From assembly GCA_937890835.1 (NCBI GenBank), contig CALADF010000006.1, positions 1 to 24,988 of the forward strand: a stretch of 24,988 bases of DNA, given 5' to 3'. The position numbers were made by a program, and so were the translations under genes. Below, piece after piece: positions 8,346 to 16,500 of the stretch. The notes beneath the pieces are model-generated. The model was not told the DNA's origin and searched no databases. It worked only from the letters and a program-made list of their open reading frames with translations. Source of the stretch: an uncultured bacterium. GTDB lineage: Bacteria; Actinomycetota; Coriobacteriia; Coriobacteriales; Eggerthellaceae. Numbering within the stretch: the first letter of the stretch is position 1; every line of letters starts with the position of its first letter.

Positions 8346-9422
8346 ATGCAAGAGACCAATATGAGGGAGAAGCTCGTCAAGATCATGGACGCTTACCAGG
8401 AGCTCCAGATGAAGATGGGCGATCCCGCCGTGCTCGCCGACCAGAAGGAGTACAACCGCCTCGCGAAGGAGTACGCCAACCAAGGTCCGCTCGTCAAGAA
8501 GGCCGCCGAGTACGTGCAGGCCCTCGACGACCTCGACGCTGCGAAGGAGATGCTCGAGGATCCCGATATGAAGGAGTTCGCGCAGGAGGAGATAGCGGGC
8601 ATCGAGGGCAAGCTCCCCGCTCTCGAGGAGGACATCAAGTTCATGCTCATCCCCGCCGATCCTGCCGATGAGAAGGACATCATCGTGGAGATCCGCGCGG
8701 CGGCAGGTGGCGACGAGGCTGCTATCTTCGCAGGCGATCTGTATAAGATGTACGAGCGCTTCGCGTCCTCCCAGGGTTGGAAGACCGAGACCATGGATGT
8801 GTCCCCCTCCGAGGCCGGCGGCTTCAAGGAGATCCAGTTCAAGGTGAAGGGCGACCATGTGTTCTCCGTCATGAAGTTCGAGTCGGGCGTTCACCGCGTT
8901 CAGCGCGTCCCGAAGACCGAGAGCCAGGGCCGAATCCACACCTCCACCGCCACCGTCGCGGTGCTGCCCGAAGCCGATGAGGTCGAGGTGGAGATCAACG
9001 AGAACGACCTGCGCATCGACGTGTATCGTGCGGGCGGCCCCGGTGGTCAGTGCGTTAACACAACCGACTCCGCCGTGCGCATCACGCACCTTCCCACCGG
9101 ATTGGTGGTTCAGTCTCAGGATCAGAAGTCGCAGCTGCAGAACAAGATTGCCGCGATGGCGGTTCTGCGCGCCCGCTTGTACGAGAAGATGCTCGCCGAG
9201 CAGCAGGCCGCCGAGGGCGCGCAGCGCTTGGCGCAGATCGGCTCGGGTGATCGCTCGGAGAAGATCCGCACGTACAACGGCCCGCAGGATCGCGTGACCG
9301 ATCACCGCATCGGCTTCAACGGCACGTACAACGGCGTGCTGCTCGGCGACAACCTCGGCGATGTCATCACCGCGCTGCAGGCCGCCGACCGTGCGCAGAA
9401 GCTGGAAGCGGCCGTCGACTAA
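8346..9422 (+). CDS. prfA: Peptide chain release factor 1
   Basis: A 358-residue class I release factor that recognises UAA and UAG on the ribosome and triggers peptide release. The catalytic GGQ sits in RAGGPGGQCVNTTDSAVRI, which is the RF1 rather than RF2 form. The codon-recognition loop HRVQRVPKTESQGRIHTS has the PxT tripeptide as PKT, again RF1-type (RF2 has SPF). The start at 8346 has AAGGA (8334-8338) 7 bases upstream; an ATG at 8361 is weaker. prmC, whose product methylates the GGQ glutamine, follows after 19 bases, a common pairing in bacteria. Confidence 0.98.
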   Translation: MQETNMREKLVKIMDAYQELQMKMGDPAVLADQKEYNRLAKEYANQGPLVKKAAEYVQALDDLDAAKEMLEDPDMKEFAQEEIAGIEGKLPALEEDIKFMLIPADPADEKDIIVEIRAAAGGDEAAIFAGDLYKMYERFASSQGWKTETMDVSPSEAGGFKEIQFKVKGDHVFSVMKFESGVHRVQRVPKTESQGRIHTSTATVAVLPEADEVEVEINENDLRIDVYRAGGPGGQCVNTTDSAVRITHLPTGLVVQSQDQKSQLQNKIAAMAVLRARLYEKMLAEQQAAEGAQRLAQIGSGDRSEKIRTYNGPQDRVTDHRIGFNGTYNGVLLGDNLGDVITALQAADRAQKLEAAVD

Positions 9423-9441
9423 TTCGCCGATCGCGTAGCTT

Positions 9442-10566
9442 ATGACCACGAACGACACCTGGACCGTCAAGCAGGCGCTTGACTGGACATGCGGATACCT
9501 CGAGCGGAAAGGCGATGAGAACCCGCGTCTTTCCGCCGAATGGCTTATCGCCGAAGCGTGCGGCTTGAGTCGTGTCGAGCTGTACATGGGGCTTGAGCGG
9601 CCCTTGTCGTCCGAGGAACGCTGTGTTCTGCGCGATTACGTGCAAAGGCGCGGTGCGGGCGAGCCCTTGCAATACATTGCCGGCGAAGCGCCGTTTCGCT
9701 ACATCACCGTGCGCGTGCGCCCCGGTGTGCTGATTCCGCGCCCCGAGACGGAAGTGCTGGTCAGCGAGGCGCTTTCGTGCTTGCCCCCCGCGCGTAAGCG
9801 CGAGGCCGCGTGGAGTGCCGAAGCGGCTGAGCAGGAAGCCGCCGCCGTGAGCGCGGTGAAAGAAGCGCTCGCCCGATTCGAGCGTGAGAACGCCTCGCTG
9901 TTCACGTGCGAAGGCGATGACGAAGCGCAAGGTGCCGTGAGCACCGCTGCGGGCTTGCGGTCAGCTGGGAGCGAGGCTGTGGTGGAAGGGGGCTGCGTGA
10001 CGTGCGGTGACGCAGCCGATGCTTCGCCTGAGGACTCTCCCGAGCAGCCGCTATTGGTGGCCGATATCTGCACGGGATCCGGCTGCATTGCCTGTGCGAT
10101 CGCCTCGGAGCGCCCGGATGCGCGCGTGCTGGCGGTGGACATCTCATCCGATGCCGTGGCGCTGGCGCGCGAGAACGTCGAGCAGCTGGGGCTGTGCAAG
10201 CGCGTGGCCGTGCTGCAGGGAGACCTCGGCGCGCCTGTTCCCGAGCGCTTCATGGGCAAGTTGGACGTGGTGGTGTCGAACCCGCCGTACGTTCCTTCCT
10301 TCGTTTTGGCGGATATTCCGCGCGAGGTCAGCGCGTACGAGCCTACGCTGGCGCTTGACGGCGGCGCCGACGGGCTCGATTTCGTCCGTCGTCTTCTACC
10401 GTGGTGCGCCCGTGCGCTGAAACCGGGCGGGCACATCGCCTTCGAGCTGCACGAGGGACATCTCGACGAAGCGGCTAGGCTCGCATTGGCTGCCGGGTTC
10501 ACGGGCGTGAGAATCGTCGATGACCTCGCAGGTCGCCCGCGCGTGCTGGTGGCATGCAAGGCTTGA
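9442..10566 (+). CDS. prmC: Release factor glutamine methyltransferase with large insertion
   Basis: A 374-residue SAM-dependent enzyme that methylates the glutamine of the release factor GGQ motif. Residues 1-85 form the helical N-terminal domain, GVLIPRPETEVLV (95-107) is the conserved linker, DICTGSGCIA (208-217) is the SAM site and NPPY (280-283) is the catalytic motif. Typical PrmC proteins are about 280 residues. The excess lies between residues 115 and 203 (bases about 9784-10050), an Ala/Glu-rich, low-complexity stretch with several cysteines placed just before the SAM-binding strand. The reading frame stays open and all motifs are intact, so the gene looks functional. No Shine-Dalgarno site is visible at the start, 19 bases after prfA, so translation may be coupled to prfA. 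Confidence 0.95.
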   Translation: MTTNDTWTVKQALDWTCGYLERKGDENPRLSAEWLIAEACGLSRVELYMGLERPLSSEERCVLRDYVQRRGAGEPLQYIAGEAPFRYITVRVRPGVLIPRPETEVLVSEALSCLPPARKREAAWSAEAAEQEAAAVSAVKEALARFERENASLFTCEGDDEAQGAVSTAAGLRSAGSEAVVEGGCVTCGDAADASPEDSPEQPLLVADICTGSGCIACAIASERPDARVLAVDISSDAVALARENVEQLGLCKRVAVLQGDLGAPVPERFMGKLDVVVSNPPYVPSFVLADIPREVSAYEPTLALDGGADGLDFVRRLLPWCARALKPGGHIAFELHEGHLDEAARLALAAGFTGVRIVDDLAGRPRVLVACKA

Positions 10567-10621
10567 GCGATGTCTTCCTTGGCGATCCGTCGCCGAATAT
10601 GAGTTGTCGTTGATTCGCATT

Positions 10622-10654
10622 CGGGACGGGGCGATCGTCGTCCGCCCCGCCCCG
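10622..10654. terminator. Strong GC hairpin between convergent genes
   Basis: CGGGGCG (10627-10633) pairs with CGCCCCG (10643-10649); after one mismatch CGGG (10622-10625) pairs with CCCG (10651-10654). It lies between the prmC and DUF3825 stops and could end both transcripts, but neither side has a T tract. Confidence 0.45.
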
Positions 10655-10671
10655 ATCTTCTGCGGCGACCC

Positions 10672-12072
10672 CTAGAGGTCATCCTCCTCATCGTCTTCGA
10701 ACTGCTGGGCCGTGGTCAGCCAATCGCTGTCGGGCCGGCAGATGAGGCGCGCGTGCTTGTAGGCCTGGCGCATGGTGAGGATGGTCTGCCCCTGATAGTT
10801 TCCCGAGGGCGTCAGCTGCACCACGAGCGCCGCATCGACGTGATCCTCGTCGGTGAGGCTCAAGGGGAGCAGCAGGCTCATGGAGTTGCCGCGCGGGTAG
10901 TACGACGGGATGGCCGTCTTGAAGTTCCACCTCACGCGCCGGCAGGCCAGGCGCACGGCTGCCTCGATGCCCTCGCGCGTGCGGCGAAACACCCGCGCGT
11001 CATCCTCGACGATCTCCGAGAGCTCCTCGAAGAGCCCCGCGCGCTCATCGCCCGGTTCGCTTTGCTTGATCTCTGCTATCACCTCGAGGGCGTCGTCGTT
11101 GGAGCGCATCTCCTCTTCGAGGAACTCCAGCGGCAGGCGCTCGATGTTGTCGACGATGATGTGGTCGTAGTCGACGATGAGATCTTTGTCCAGGTCGAAG
11201 AGCATGTCCTCCTTCCGCGAAAAGTACGTGGCCGCCTGCGGCAGGGGGTTGAACTTGCTCACGAGCTGCTTGCCCAGCCCGCGTGCGCCCGCGGTGGTGA
11301 ACCCTGAGAACTGCCAGGCGATGCCTTTGTCGCTCGGTTCGAAGCAGGCGTATATGTCGTCGTAGCGCTTGTTCACCAGCCCCGTGTTGAACGCGGCCAG
11401 CTCGCCGTCCTCGGAGATCGCGATCTTGTTCTCGCGAGACAGACGGTAAAACGTCGTGCAGATGTAGCTTTTGAGGATGGTGTTCTTTCTCTCGTCGTTC
11501 ACGTCATCGTCGTCGAAGCTCCACTTCTCCTCGAGCGCGACCTCGGCGAGCTCGTCGAGGAACGTATCCCACGACCCGAGCCAGGCGAACTTCTCGATGG
11601 CTTTACTCGGGGGGATCTCCTTGCTTTGCGGGCGGACGTAGGAGTTCACGTAGCAGATGAACCAGGGGAACAGATCCCCTTCCGCCGTCGGCGTGAAATC
11701 GCTTCGGCGGATCGAGACCTCCACGGGCGTTTCGCCGTCAGCGCGCATGACGGGGATGGGGAAGATGATCTTGCCCTCGTACTCTCGTGCGGCGTGCGCT
11801 TCGTATGCCGCCCTCCAGCCTGCGGCGAGCGCATCATAGGGATTCGAGCCTGCGGGAGAGAGCGATCTGATCTCCTCCACTTTGCCCCGGTTGAGGAAGC
11901 AAAACGAGCTGAGGTCGTCGCTGAACTCGGCGAACGCTTCCTCGTCGACGGGGGATTCGAGGAAGTCCTCGGCGGTCTTGTACTCCCGCGCAACGCGGCG
12001 CGCCGTCTCGTCGAGCGATTCGCGTTCGCTCCGCGCGGCGTCTCGGTTGTTTTCGTATCTGATTTCGCTCAT
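10672..12072 (-). CDS. DUF3825 domain protein
   Basis: A 466-residue soluble, acidic protein of unknown function. Residues about 155-450 look like the DUF3825 family: KAIEKFAWLGSWDTFLDELA (158-177), then ILKSYICTTFYRLSRENKI (199-217), AFNTGLVNKRYDDIYACFE (227-245) and WQFSGF (253-258). The first 150 residues are charged and mostly helical and contain no domain I can name. The protein ends in an acidic tail (DDEEDDL). The start at 12072 has GAAAGGA 8 bases upstream. A longer frame reaches an ATG at 12156 with its own GAGGA, but those codons are AT-rich and unlike the rest. A TATAAT box precedes it. It stands alone, convergent with prmC and divergent from the phosphorylase gene. I would not assign a role. 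Confidence 0.8.
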   Translation of the reverse strand: MSEIRYENNRDAARSERESLDETARRVAREYKTAEDFLESPVDEEAFAEFSDDLSSFCFLNRGKVEEIRSLSPAGSNPYDALAAGWRAAYEAHAAREYEGKIIFPIPVMRADGETPVEVSIRRSDFTPTAEGDLFPWFICYVNSYVRPQSKEIPPSKAIEKFAWLGSWDTFLDELAEVALEEKWSFDDDDVNDERKNTILKSYICTTFYRLSRENKIAISEDGELAAFNTGLVNKRYDDIYACFEPSDKGIAWQFSGFTTAGARGLGKQLVSKFNPLPQAATYFSRKEDMLFDLDKDLIVDYDHIIVDNIERLPLEFLEEEMRSNDDALEVIAEIKQSEPGDERAGLFEELSEIVEDDARVFRRTREGIEAAVRLACRRVRWNFKTAIPSYYPRGNSMSLLLPLSLTDEDHVDAALVVQLTPSGNYQGQTILTMRQAYKHARLICRPDSDWLTTAQQFEDDEEDDL

Positions 12073-12190
12073 TCTTTCAATCCTTTCGACAATCTTCGCG
12101 CTTGTTCGATTTCTCCGCTCGAGCCGATTTCGTTTCGATTTCTCAGCAACGCGCATGCGCCTTTCCTCGCATCGGGGTCGAGCGGGTCAC

Positions 12191-12196
12191 ATTATA
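12191..12196 (-). promoter_or_regulatory. -10 box for the DUF3825 gene
   Basis: On the minus strand this is a perfect TATAAT, about 120 bases before the chosen start. No recognisable -35 box is present; an inverted repeat (12207-12236) occupies that region instead. Confidence 0.5.
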
Positions 12197-12206
12197 GGAC
12201 GTGTCT

Positions 12207-12236
12207 GTTCCGGACATTGCGCAAATGCGCCGGAAC
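12207..12236. repeat. Inverted repeat GTTCCGG-N16-CCGGAAC
   Basis: Perfect 7-base arms (12207-12213 and 12230-12236) flank a 16-base centre that itself holds the palindrome TTGCGCAA (12217-12224). It covers the -35 region of the DUF3825 promoter and lies upstream of the phosphorylase gene, so it is a candidate operator for one or both. Confidence 0.45.
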
Positions 12237-12299
12237 CCGATTCGCCCGAGGTGCGTCGTGCGTTACCATGGTGGGGTTTGAGTGTAAGGAGGCGTCGTC

Positions 12300-13130
12300 A
12301 TGGCGAACAACGAACTGGTGGAGTCGCTCGCGCTCTCGTGCGCGGTGCTGAAGGAGAGGATCGGCGATCGCGCGCCGAAGGTGGGCATCATCTTGGGGTC
12401 GGGACTCGGTCCTTTGGCCGAGCAGGTAGAGGACGCCGTCTTCGTTCCCTTCGCCGACGTTCCCCATATGAGGACGTCGACGGCCACGAGCCACGTGGGC
12501 CGATTCGTCGTCGGCGCGCTCGCGGGCAAGCAGGTCATCGCGATGCAGGGGCGCCTTCATGGCTACGAGGGCTACACCGCGCGCGAGGTCGCCTATCCGG
12601 TGTGGCTGATGCACGAGCTCGGCGTGGAGGTCCTCATCACCACCAACGCCGCCGGCGCGATCAACGAGTCGTTCAACGTCGGCGATTTCTGCATCATGAG
12701 CGATCACATCAACTTCACCGGTCGAAACCCCGTGGTGGGAACCGATCCCGACGGCTTGGCGTTTCGCTTCTTCTCGATGCTCGACGCCTACGACCCGAAG
12801 CTGCGCGCCCTTGCCCATGAGTGCGGTCGCGAGCTTGACGTGCGCGTGCAGGAGGGCGTCTACCTGGGGCTCCTCGGCCCGAGCTTCGAGACGCCGGCGG
12901 AGATTCGCGCGTTTCGGGCGTGGGGCGCCGACACGGTGGCCATGTCGGTGGTCGAGGAGGTCATCGCGGCGCGCCACGTGGGAATGCGCGTGCTCGGCAT
13001 GTCGCTCGTGTCGAACATGGCGTGCGGCATCGGCGGGGCGAATCCCGACGACGTGGAGGTGTTCGACGTCGCCTCGAGGCGCGGTGAGGACTTCCGCCGT
13101 CTGGTGAGCGCCATCGTCGGGCGCTTGTAG
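12300..13130 (+). CDS. Purine nucleoside phosphorylase (trimeric PNP/MTAP family)
   Basis: A 276-residue cytoplasmic enzyme that splits purine nucleosides with phosphate to base and ribose-1-phosphate in purine salvage. Seen: the phosphate-binding IILGSGLGPLA (30-40), MQGRLHGYEGY, TNAAGAINESFNVGDFCIMSDHINF, GLLGPSFETPAEIR with the base-contacting Glu, and SLVSNMACGI. The Asn in the last motif fits a PNP rather than methylthioadenosine phosphorylase. Length is typical for the trimeric class. The start at 12300 has a full AAGGAGG (12286-12292) 7 bases upstream. The metallo-beta-lactamase-fold gene starts 8 bases after its stop, so the two are probably cotranscribed. Confidence 0.95.
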   Translation: MANNELVESLALSCAVLKERIGDRAPKVGIILGSGLGPLAEQVEDAVFVPFADVPHMRTSTATSHVGRFVVGALAGKQVIAMQGRLHGYEGYTAREVAYPVWLMHELGVEVLITTNAAGAINESFNVGDFCIMSDHINFTGRNPVVGTDPDGLAFRFFSMLDAYDPKLRALAHECGRELDVRVQEGVYLGLLGPSFETPAEIRAFRAWGADTVAMSVVEEVIAARHVGMRVLGMSLVSNMACGIGGANPDDVEVFDVASRRGEDFRRLVSAIVGRL

Positions 13131-13138
13131 GGGATCGC

Positions 13139-13939
13139 ATGCTGGCATTGCACGTGCTGGGAAGCGGGTCTAAGGGCAACGCGGCCATCGTCGAGGACGT
13201 GGAAACCGGGCGTGGCGTGGCCATCGACTGCGGGTTGTGCAAGCGCGATTTCATGGGACGCGCCGCTTCGGCGGGTTTCGACCCTTCGCGCATCGACGCG
13301 TTTTTGCTGACGCATGACCATTCCGATCACACCAAGGGCCTCGGGCCTGTCATGCGCGGTTTCGCGAAGCAGGCGGGTTCCGCCCCCGATTTGTTCGCGC
13401 TGCGAGAGGTTTCCCTGGCGAGTTCGGAGGTGCGCAAGATCGAGGGTTTATGCGCGGTGCGCTCGATGCGCCTTGATGAGCCGCTTTGCTTCGGCGCCAT
13501 CACGGTCATCCCGTTTCGCACCTCGCATGACGCGGCGGCTTCGTGCGGTTTTCGTTTCGAGAGCGCCGACGGCGATGTCTTGGGCTATGCGACTGACACC
13601 GGCGTCGTCACCGAGGAGGCGCACGAAGCGCTCTCGAACGTACGGCTTCTCGCGCTCGAGGCCAATCATGATGCGAAGATGCTGAGGGACGGCCCCTATC
13701 CGTATGCGCTCAAGCGCCGCGTCGGCGGGGATTTCGGGCATCTTTCCAACGATCAGGCGGCCGCCGAGCTCGAACGATTGCTCTCGAATCGCCTCGAGCG
13801 CGTCGTGGGCATGCACCTGTCGGAGAACAACAACCTTCCCTCGCTCGCGCGTCGCGAGCTTGGGGCGGTCCTCGAGCGCAACGGCCATCCCGCATCCCTC
13901 GATTTCGCGGCCCAGGGCATGGCGGTCACCCTTCGCTGA
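13139..13939 (+). CDS. Metallo-beta-lactamase-fold hydrolase, WalJ/YycJ-like
   Basis: A 266-residue metal-dependent hydrolase. The metal site THDHSDH is at residues 58-64 (His59, His61, Asp63, His64), a further ligand is in YATDTG, and the C-terminal GHLSN block follows ALEANHDAKML and KRRVGGDFG. The opening HVLGSGSKGNAA and these blocks match the YycJ/WalJ subfamily, which is thought to act on nucleic acid and, in Firmicutes, lies next to walRK; no walRK is seen here. It starts 8 bases after the phosphorylase stop, with AGGGGA overlapping that stop as a ribosome binding site, which suggests translational coupling. Exact substrate is unknown. Confidence 0.88.
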   Translation: MLALHVLGSGSKGNAAIVEDVETGRGVAIDCGLCKRDFMGRAASAGFDPSRIDAFLLTHDHSDHTKGLGPVMRGFAKQAGSAPDLFALREVSLASSEVRKIEGLCAVRSMRLDEPLCFGAITVIPFRTSHDAAASCGFRFESADGDVLGYATDTGVVTEEAHEALSNVRLLALEANHDAKMLRDGPYPYALKRRVGGDFGHLSNDQAAAELERLLSNRLERVVGMHLSENNNLPSLARRELGAVLERNGHPASLDFAAQGMAVTLR

Positions 13940-14091
13940 CCCCCGCGCGCCTGAGTCGCGCCGTGCAGCGGCCATGCGCTGCGACGCATCACGTTGGGGC
14001 CGCAGCACATGGCGTGAAGCGACCGGGTCGCGCCACGGGCCTCGGTGCGCCCGCCGCGTCATCGCGCCCGCTTCAATCGCGGCGTGTCGCA

Positions 14092-15414
14092 TCAAGCCTT
14101 CTCGACCTGTTTCAGCGTGCGCTTGCGGTTCGCGCGCAGGAGGAGGACGCCGATGACGGAGAGCAGCATCTGCACGAAGGTGACGGACAGCCAGATGCCC
14201 TCGAGTCCGAGCAGGTAACCCGCGCCGAATACGCACGCGACGATCAGGCACGCCTCGCCGTAGACGACGGTCGTGGAGGCGCGCGCGTCGTCTACGGCGT
14301 AGAAGAACGACGTGGACGCGTGGGTGAACCCGTAGAACAGGTACGCGATGGAGAAGATGGGCAGCGCATGTGCGATCGTCGCGGCGGTTTCGGGCGATGC
14401 GCCGAAGACGAGGGGGATCTGGTCGCGCAGCAGGTAGGTGGCGAAAAGTCCCAACGCGCCGATGGAGATGGTGATGCTGTAGTTGGTGTTGCGCAGCCTG
14501 CGCACCGTGTCGTGTTCGCCCGCGCCGTAATGCTTGCTGATGAGCGGCTGGCTGCCGTCGCCGACGCTTTGGATGAGAACCTGGATGACGTTGGCGACGT
14601 AGGCGATGACGGCGTACGCGGCGATGGCCACCTCGCCTCCGTAGGTGCCCGCGTTCACGTTGATGGCGACGACGGTCGCCTCGGGCAGGATGGTCAGACC
14701 GAAAGGCGCAAGTCCCAGCTTGAGGGTGTGCAGCGAGGTTCTCGCGTCAAGGCGCAGGCAGCGCCGCGGAATGCGGTTCTCCCTTTTCAGGAAGAAGGCT
14801 AGGCACAGAAGCGAGGCGGTGGCCTGCGAGATGACCGTCGCGAGCGCGGCGCCGGATACGCCCCAGGGAACGACCACGACGAACGCGAAATCGAGCGCGA
14901 CGTTCATGACGCCGCCCACGACCGACGTGAACATGGCGTAGCCGACTCTGCCGCGGTTCCTGATGAGCGGCAGGCAGCCTGTTGCGATGATCTGGAAGGG
15001 CGCGCCCCAGGCGATGACCGAGATGTAGGCGGTTGCCTGCTCGAGCGTCTCCCCGCGGCCGCCGAGCAGCTCGCAGAGCTGATGGGGGAACGCCAGCAGC
15101 AGAGCCGTGACGGGAACGGCGCTGACGAGCATCATGAGGAAGGTGTTGCCGTAGGCGCGCCGGTTTTTCTCCGTGCTTCCGCGTCCAAGCTCGATGGGGG
15201 CGATGACCGCGCCTCCCATGCCGATGCCGGTGCCGATGGCCATGATGAGGGCGACGAGCGGGAAGGCGACGTTGACGCCCGCAAGGCCGGCGTCGCCGAC
15301 GAAGTTCCCGACGAAGATGCCGTCGATGATGCTGTAGATGCACGTGAGCGTGAACGTGAGCATCGTCGGAATGACGTAGGTGAGGTATTCCTTCAGCATG
15401 TAGCGCTTGATCAT
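14092..15414 (-). CDS. MATE family efflux transporter
   Basis: A 440-residue membrane protein with about twelve hydrophobic segments that should expel cationic drugs or metabolites using a sodium or proton gradient. The N-terminal half has YSIIDGIFVGNFVGDAGLAG followed by VNVAFP, typical of the MepA/DinF-like branch, and the second half repeats the fold (QVLIQSVGDGSQPLISKHYGAG). Length fits the family. The start at 15414 has a modest GGAAAG 8 bases upstream. A MerR regulator is encoded divergently 140 bases away, and the promoter between them has the architecture of MerR-controlled genes, so induction by a MerR ligand, probably a pump substrate, is the likely regulation. Confidence 0.93.
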   Translation of the reverse strand: MIKRYMLKEYLTYVIPTMLTFTLTCIYSIIDGIFVGNFVGDAGLAGVNVAFPLVALIMAIGTGIGMGGAVIAPIELGRGSTEKNRRAYGNTFLMMLVSAVPVTALLLAFPHQLCELLGGRGETLEQATAYISVIAWGAPFQIIATGCLPLIRNRGRVGYAMFTSVVGGVMNVALDFAFVVVVPWGVSGAALATVISQATASLLCLAFFLKRENRIPRRCLRLDARTSLHTLKLGLAPFGLTILPEATVVAINVNAGTYGGEVAIAAYAVIAYVANVIQVLIQSVGDGSQPLISKHYGAGEHDTVRRLRNTNYSITISIGALGLFATYLLRDQIPLVFGASPETAATIAHALPIFSIAYLFYGFTHASTSFFYAVDDARASTTVVYGEACLIVACVFGAGYLLGLEGIWLSVTFVQMLLSVIGVLLLRANRKRTLKQVEKA

Positions 15415-15454
15415 GGTGCTGCTTTCCGAGGGTGGTCGTTTTATGCAGCGAGTC

Positions 15455-15485
15455 AGTGTAAACCTTCAAGTAACTTTAAGGTAAA
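15455..15485 (-). promoter_or_regulatory. MATE gene promoter with 19-bp spacer
   Basis: Read on the minus strand: -35 TTTACC (15480-15485), exactly 19 bases of spacer, and -10 TACACT (15455-15460). Each box has four of six consensus bases. A 19- or 20-bp spacer is the mark of promoters that MerR proteins activate by twisting the DNA. Transcription should start near 15448, about 34 bases before the MATE start. Confidence 0.7.
15462..15482. promoter_or_regulatory. MerR-type operator dyad
   Basis: The 21-base site has half-sites ACCTTCAAGT and ACTTTAAGGT around a single central A; 9 of 10 base pairs across the centre are symmetric. It falls inside the MATE promoter spacer and overlaps the -35 edge. 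The pattern ACCTTnAAGTnACTTnAAGGT resembles known MerR-family operators. Confidence 0.8.
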
Positions 15486-15554
15486 GCGCTGTCATGTTCA
15501 ACTGCACCGAATCTTCAAGGGCTCGGTTTCGGCCGGTGGCGAGGGAGGCGGTTC

Positions 15555-16385
15555 ATGGAGAAGACCTACGACATAGCGCAGGCCGCGCGTTTCCTCGGCG
15601 TGCCTGCTTCAACGCTGCGGTATTGGGAGGACGAGCGCCTTATCCGATCGCAGCGTGATGAGCGCAACGGATACCGCCGCTACGCGCTGCACGACCTCAT
15701 GGAAGCGGGGGAGGTGGCGTTTTACCGGAAGATGGGCGTTTCGGTGGGGTTGCTCAGAGGGTACCGCGATTTCACCGCGGCGCAGTTCGACGAGCTTCTA
15801 CATGCGGCGCGGATCTCAATCGACGAGCGGCTTGAGGAGCTCGAGCGCATGAGGAGGCGCGTTGACTTTCAGCTCGAGATGAACGAACGCGCCCGCCTGC
15901 TCTCGGATGGGCGCTTGCGCCCGGGGCTTCCGTCGATGGCGCGTCTCGTCGAGATCGACTACGACTCGGAGCGTCAATGGAGCTTGCTCGTGGGGGATGC
16001 GAGCAAATACGCGGTTCTCGTCGACGCGGGGCGGCCCCGAGAGCTTGTCGAGGCGGTCGCGGAGGACGCTCCGTGCGCGGCGTCGGATGGCGGGGGGCAC
16101 GGTACGGGCGACGGCGACGTCGCGTTGCCCGAGGGTGCGCAGGGTGCCTCGGACGCTCGCGCCCTGCTTTGGCGCATCGAGGACGCGCCCGAGGGCGCCG
16201 AGTGGCTCGAGTGCCTTTTCAAATGCAGCTTCGAGCGGGACGAGAGCAACGCCGTCGATTTGTTCGACAAGGCGCGCGCGATGGGGCTGCATCCGCTTGG
16301 GCTTGTCGGTCGATACCTCTTGACCGCATCCGACGGGGCGCGGTGGGACTGGTATCGGTGCTGGTTGGAGTGCGTACGCGGGTGA
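15555..16385 (+). CDS. MerR family transcriptional regulator
   Basis: A 276-residue DNA-binding regulator. Residues 4-72 are a typical MerR winged helix-turn-helix: YDIAQAARFLGVPASTLRYW, then EDERLI and NGYRRYALHDL. A helical stretch with the look of the dimerising coiled coil follows at about residues 85-115 (ERLEELERMRRRVDFQLEMN). The C-terminal 150 residues are a sensor region I do not recognise; it lacks the paired cysteines of metal sensors, and residues 165-200 are a low-complexity Gly/Asp-rich link. GGGAGG (15543-15548) lies 6 bases before the ATG. It is divergent from the MATE gene and is the obvious candidate to bind the dyad between them. Confidence 0.9.
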   Translation: MEKTYDIAQAARFLGVPASTLRYWEDERLIRSQRDERNGYRRYALHDLMEAGEVAFYRKMGVSVGLLRGYRDFTAAQFDELLHAARISIDERLEELERMRRRVDFQLEMNERARLLSDGRLRPGLPSMARLVEIDYDSERQWSLLVGDASKYAVLVDAGRPRELVEAVAEDAPCAASDGGGHGTGDGDVALPEGAQGASDARALLWRIEDAPEGAEWLECLFKCSFERDESNAVDLFDKARAMGLHPLGLVGRYLLTASDGARWDWYRCWLECVRG

Positions 16386-16500
16386 GTGCGCTCGAGGGGC
16401 GCGCCCCGCACGTCGCGCCGTCGGGAGTTGAGCACGTGCGGTGGTTGGCGTTAACATGTGATCCTGGTCGAACTTGAGGGTGGAATCGGGGCGGTTTCTC

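Noticed and set aside
8883..8960. PKT instead of PAT in the release factor codon-recognition loop
   Set aside because: The middle residue of the RF1 PxT tripeptide varies between bacteria, so this is not a sign of altered stop-codon use.
12073..12156. 28-residue N-terminal extension of the DUF3825 protein
   Set aside because: The ATG at 12156 has a possible ribosome site, but the codons are AT-rich and unlike the gene; the start at 12072 is better.
16396..16407. Palindrome GGGGCGCGCCCC after the MerR gene
   Set aside because: As a hairpin it has only a 4-bp stem with a realistic loop and no T tract; such palindromes are expected by chance in GC-rich DNA.
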